Shown piece after piece: positions 5,280-6,209 of a stretch of 6,209 nucleotides of DNA. Position numbers and translations under genes: made by a program. The notes beneath the pieces are model-generated. The model was given only the letters and a program-made list of their open reading frames with translations. It was not told the origin of the DNA and did not search any database. Every line of letters starts with the position of its first letter. Position 1 is the first letter of the stretch. The stretch comes from a bacterium (GTDB taxonomy: Bacteria; Vulcanimicrobiota; Xenobia; Xenobiales; Xenobiaceae): positions 1 to 6,209 of the forward strand of contig JAFSXO010000100.1 in the NCBI GenBank assembly GCA_017444045.1, read 5' to 3'.

Positions 5280-6209
5280 TTAGCTGGCGATTAAGCTTCC
5301 CAGCGTCTCAAAAAGCAGCGCCGGTTCTACGGGCTTGGACAGATGCGCATTCAGCCCTGCCTGCATACTAAACTGCACGTCTTCGTCAAAGGCATTGGCT
5401 GTTAGGGCAATGATGGGGATAACTTTAGCGTCCCTTCTGTCCAAGTCTCGTATGGCTGCTGTAGCTTCCAGACCGTCCATCTCCGGCATACGCATATCCA
5501 TCAAAACCGCATCGTAATACCCAGGCTCGTGGGCGGCAAACATATCTACAGCTACTTTGCCATTTTGGGCGTGCTCGGCTTCCATCTCCCGCATTTGCAG
5601 AACCATCAGCATAATCTCTGCATTTACGGGGACATCCTCGGCCAGCAGAACGCGGCGTCCCTTAAGTTCGGCGGTTTTCTTGACCAGCGTCTCGTTCTTC
5701 TTTTTAAATGTGGCCCGGAACTTGTCAAGCAGGGTGCCGGTAACCAGCGGCTTGGCTACAAAGGTATCGACGCCAGCAGTCTGAGCCTCAGCCATTACAT
5801 CCTCCCAGTTGTAGGAGGTTAGTATGATGATCGGGGTCTCTTGGCCGATAATGGAACGGATCTGTCTGGTAGTTTCAACGCCGTCCATAGTTGGCATTCT
5901 TAGGTCTACCAAAATGAGACTGTAGTCGTTACGGCGGGCGTGGCGCATTTTGACCATCTCTATCGCCGCTTCTCCCGACATTACCATTTCGCAGGCTATT
6001 CCGGCCTGGCTGAGAACGAACTGAGCGTGCTCGCAGGCGATGCGGTCATCGTCGACAACCAGGACGGTCATATCGTGTGGGGATATCGGCATCTCATCGG
6101 CTCCGCATCCTGAATGGCTGGAGTTCGTTAGGGTAAGGGTTACGGTAAAGGTAGTGCCGTGCCCCTTCTCGCTTTCGACATTGATGGTGCCATTCATCAG
6201 CTCGACAAT
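5280..6209 (-). CDS. Hybrid sensor histidine kinase, C-terminal part with two receiver domains
   Basis: The frame is open through the window edge, so the N-terminal sensor and most of the kinase lie outside. The 309 visible residues begin with the end of a HATPase_c domain: IVELMNGTINVES, then the G-box-like GHGTTFTVTL. Receiver 1 (about 47-165) has the acidic pair D53/D54, phosphoacceptor D102 in VDLRMP, T131 and K153. After a charged Lys-rich linker, receiver 2 (about 184-305) has E191/D192, phosphoacceptor D238 in MDMRMP, T270 in LTAN and K292. All residues for phosphorylation are intact in both. No HPt domain follows, so if it acts in a phosphorelay the HPt would be a separate protein. 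The TAA stop abuts the TAA of the convergent dehydrogenase with no gap. The signal sensed cannot be deduced from this portion. Confidence 0.92.
   Translation of the reverse strand: MVELMNGTINVESEKGHGTTFTVTLTLTNSSHSGCGADEMPISPHDMTVLVVDDDRIACEHAQFVLSQAGIACEMVMSGEAAIEMVKMRHARRNDYSLILVDLRMPTMDGVETTRQIRSIIGQETPIIILTSYNWEDVMAEAQTAGVDTFVAKPLVTGTLLDKFRATFKKKNETLVKKTAELKGRRVLLAEDVPVNAEIMLMVLQMREMEAEHAQNGKVAVDMFAAHEPGYYDAVLMDMRMPEMDGLEATAAIRDLDRRDAKVIPIIALTANAFDEDVQFSMQAGLNAHLSKPVEPALLFETLGSLIAS

Noticed and set aside
5335..5822. Plus-strand open frames across the receiver domains
   Set aside because: They are antisense to intact receiver domains with all key residues and have no recognisable product of their own.

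Overview
The window reads as bacterial chromosome: compact genes, Shine-Dalgarno-led ATG starts, and housekeeping amino-acid and acyl-CoA enzymes beside a hybrid sensor kinase. The protein styles (a COG2865-type AlbA/HATPase/winged-helix regulator with a Thr/Gln repeat linker, a stand-alone 3-hydroxyacyl-CoA dehydrogenase, a kinase with two C-terminal receivers) would suit an anaerobic Bacillota-like organism. That is a weak inference; nothing in the window fixes the taxon.

Layout from left to right. (1) 1-914, minus strand: cysteine synthase (cysK), missing only its extreme C-terminus at the window edge. (2) 947-1139: first copy of a 193-bp structured repeat, directly upstream of cysK. (3) 1191-2234, minus: PLP-dependent low-specificity threonine aldolase. 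(4) 2235-2625: a 391-bp gap without a gene. It holds the aldolase leader with short repeats and a perfect 9-bp stem-loop, the second repeat copy (2377-2568, about 95% identical and in the same orientation), and 57 bp with no recognisable feature. (5) 2626-4107, minus: a 493-residue AlbA_2/RecG-C-like ATPase/winged-helix protein with an in-frame 21-bp tandem repeat. (6) 4108-4346: divergent intergenic region. (7) 4347-5279, plus: 3-hydroxyacyl-CoA dehydrogenase. (8) 5280-6209, minus: C-terminal part of a hybrid histidine kinase with two receiver domains, converging on the dehydrogenase with no base between the two stop codons.

The three genes on the left all read right to left, but the large structured gaps argue against one simple operon. 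The most notable signal is the repeat pair. Each copy sits upstream of a PLP-enzyme gene of amino-acid metabolism (cysK and the aldolase), in the same orientation relative to that gene. On the gene-proximal side each copy ends in a long terminator-like hairpin. The cysK copy leaves almost no room for a promoter between hairpin and ribosome binding site. The pair could be a dispersed terminator/MITE-type element or a shared regulatory leader, and the sequence alone cannot decide. Coding GC is visibly lower in the AlbA-type gene than in its neighbours, which fits an accessory or transferred gene.
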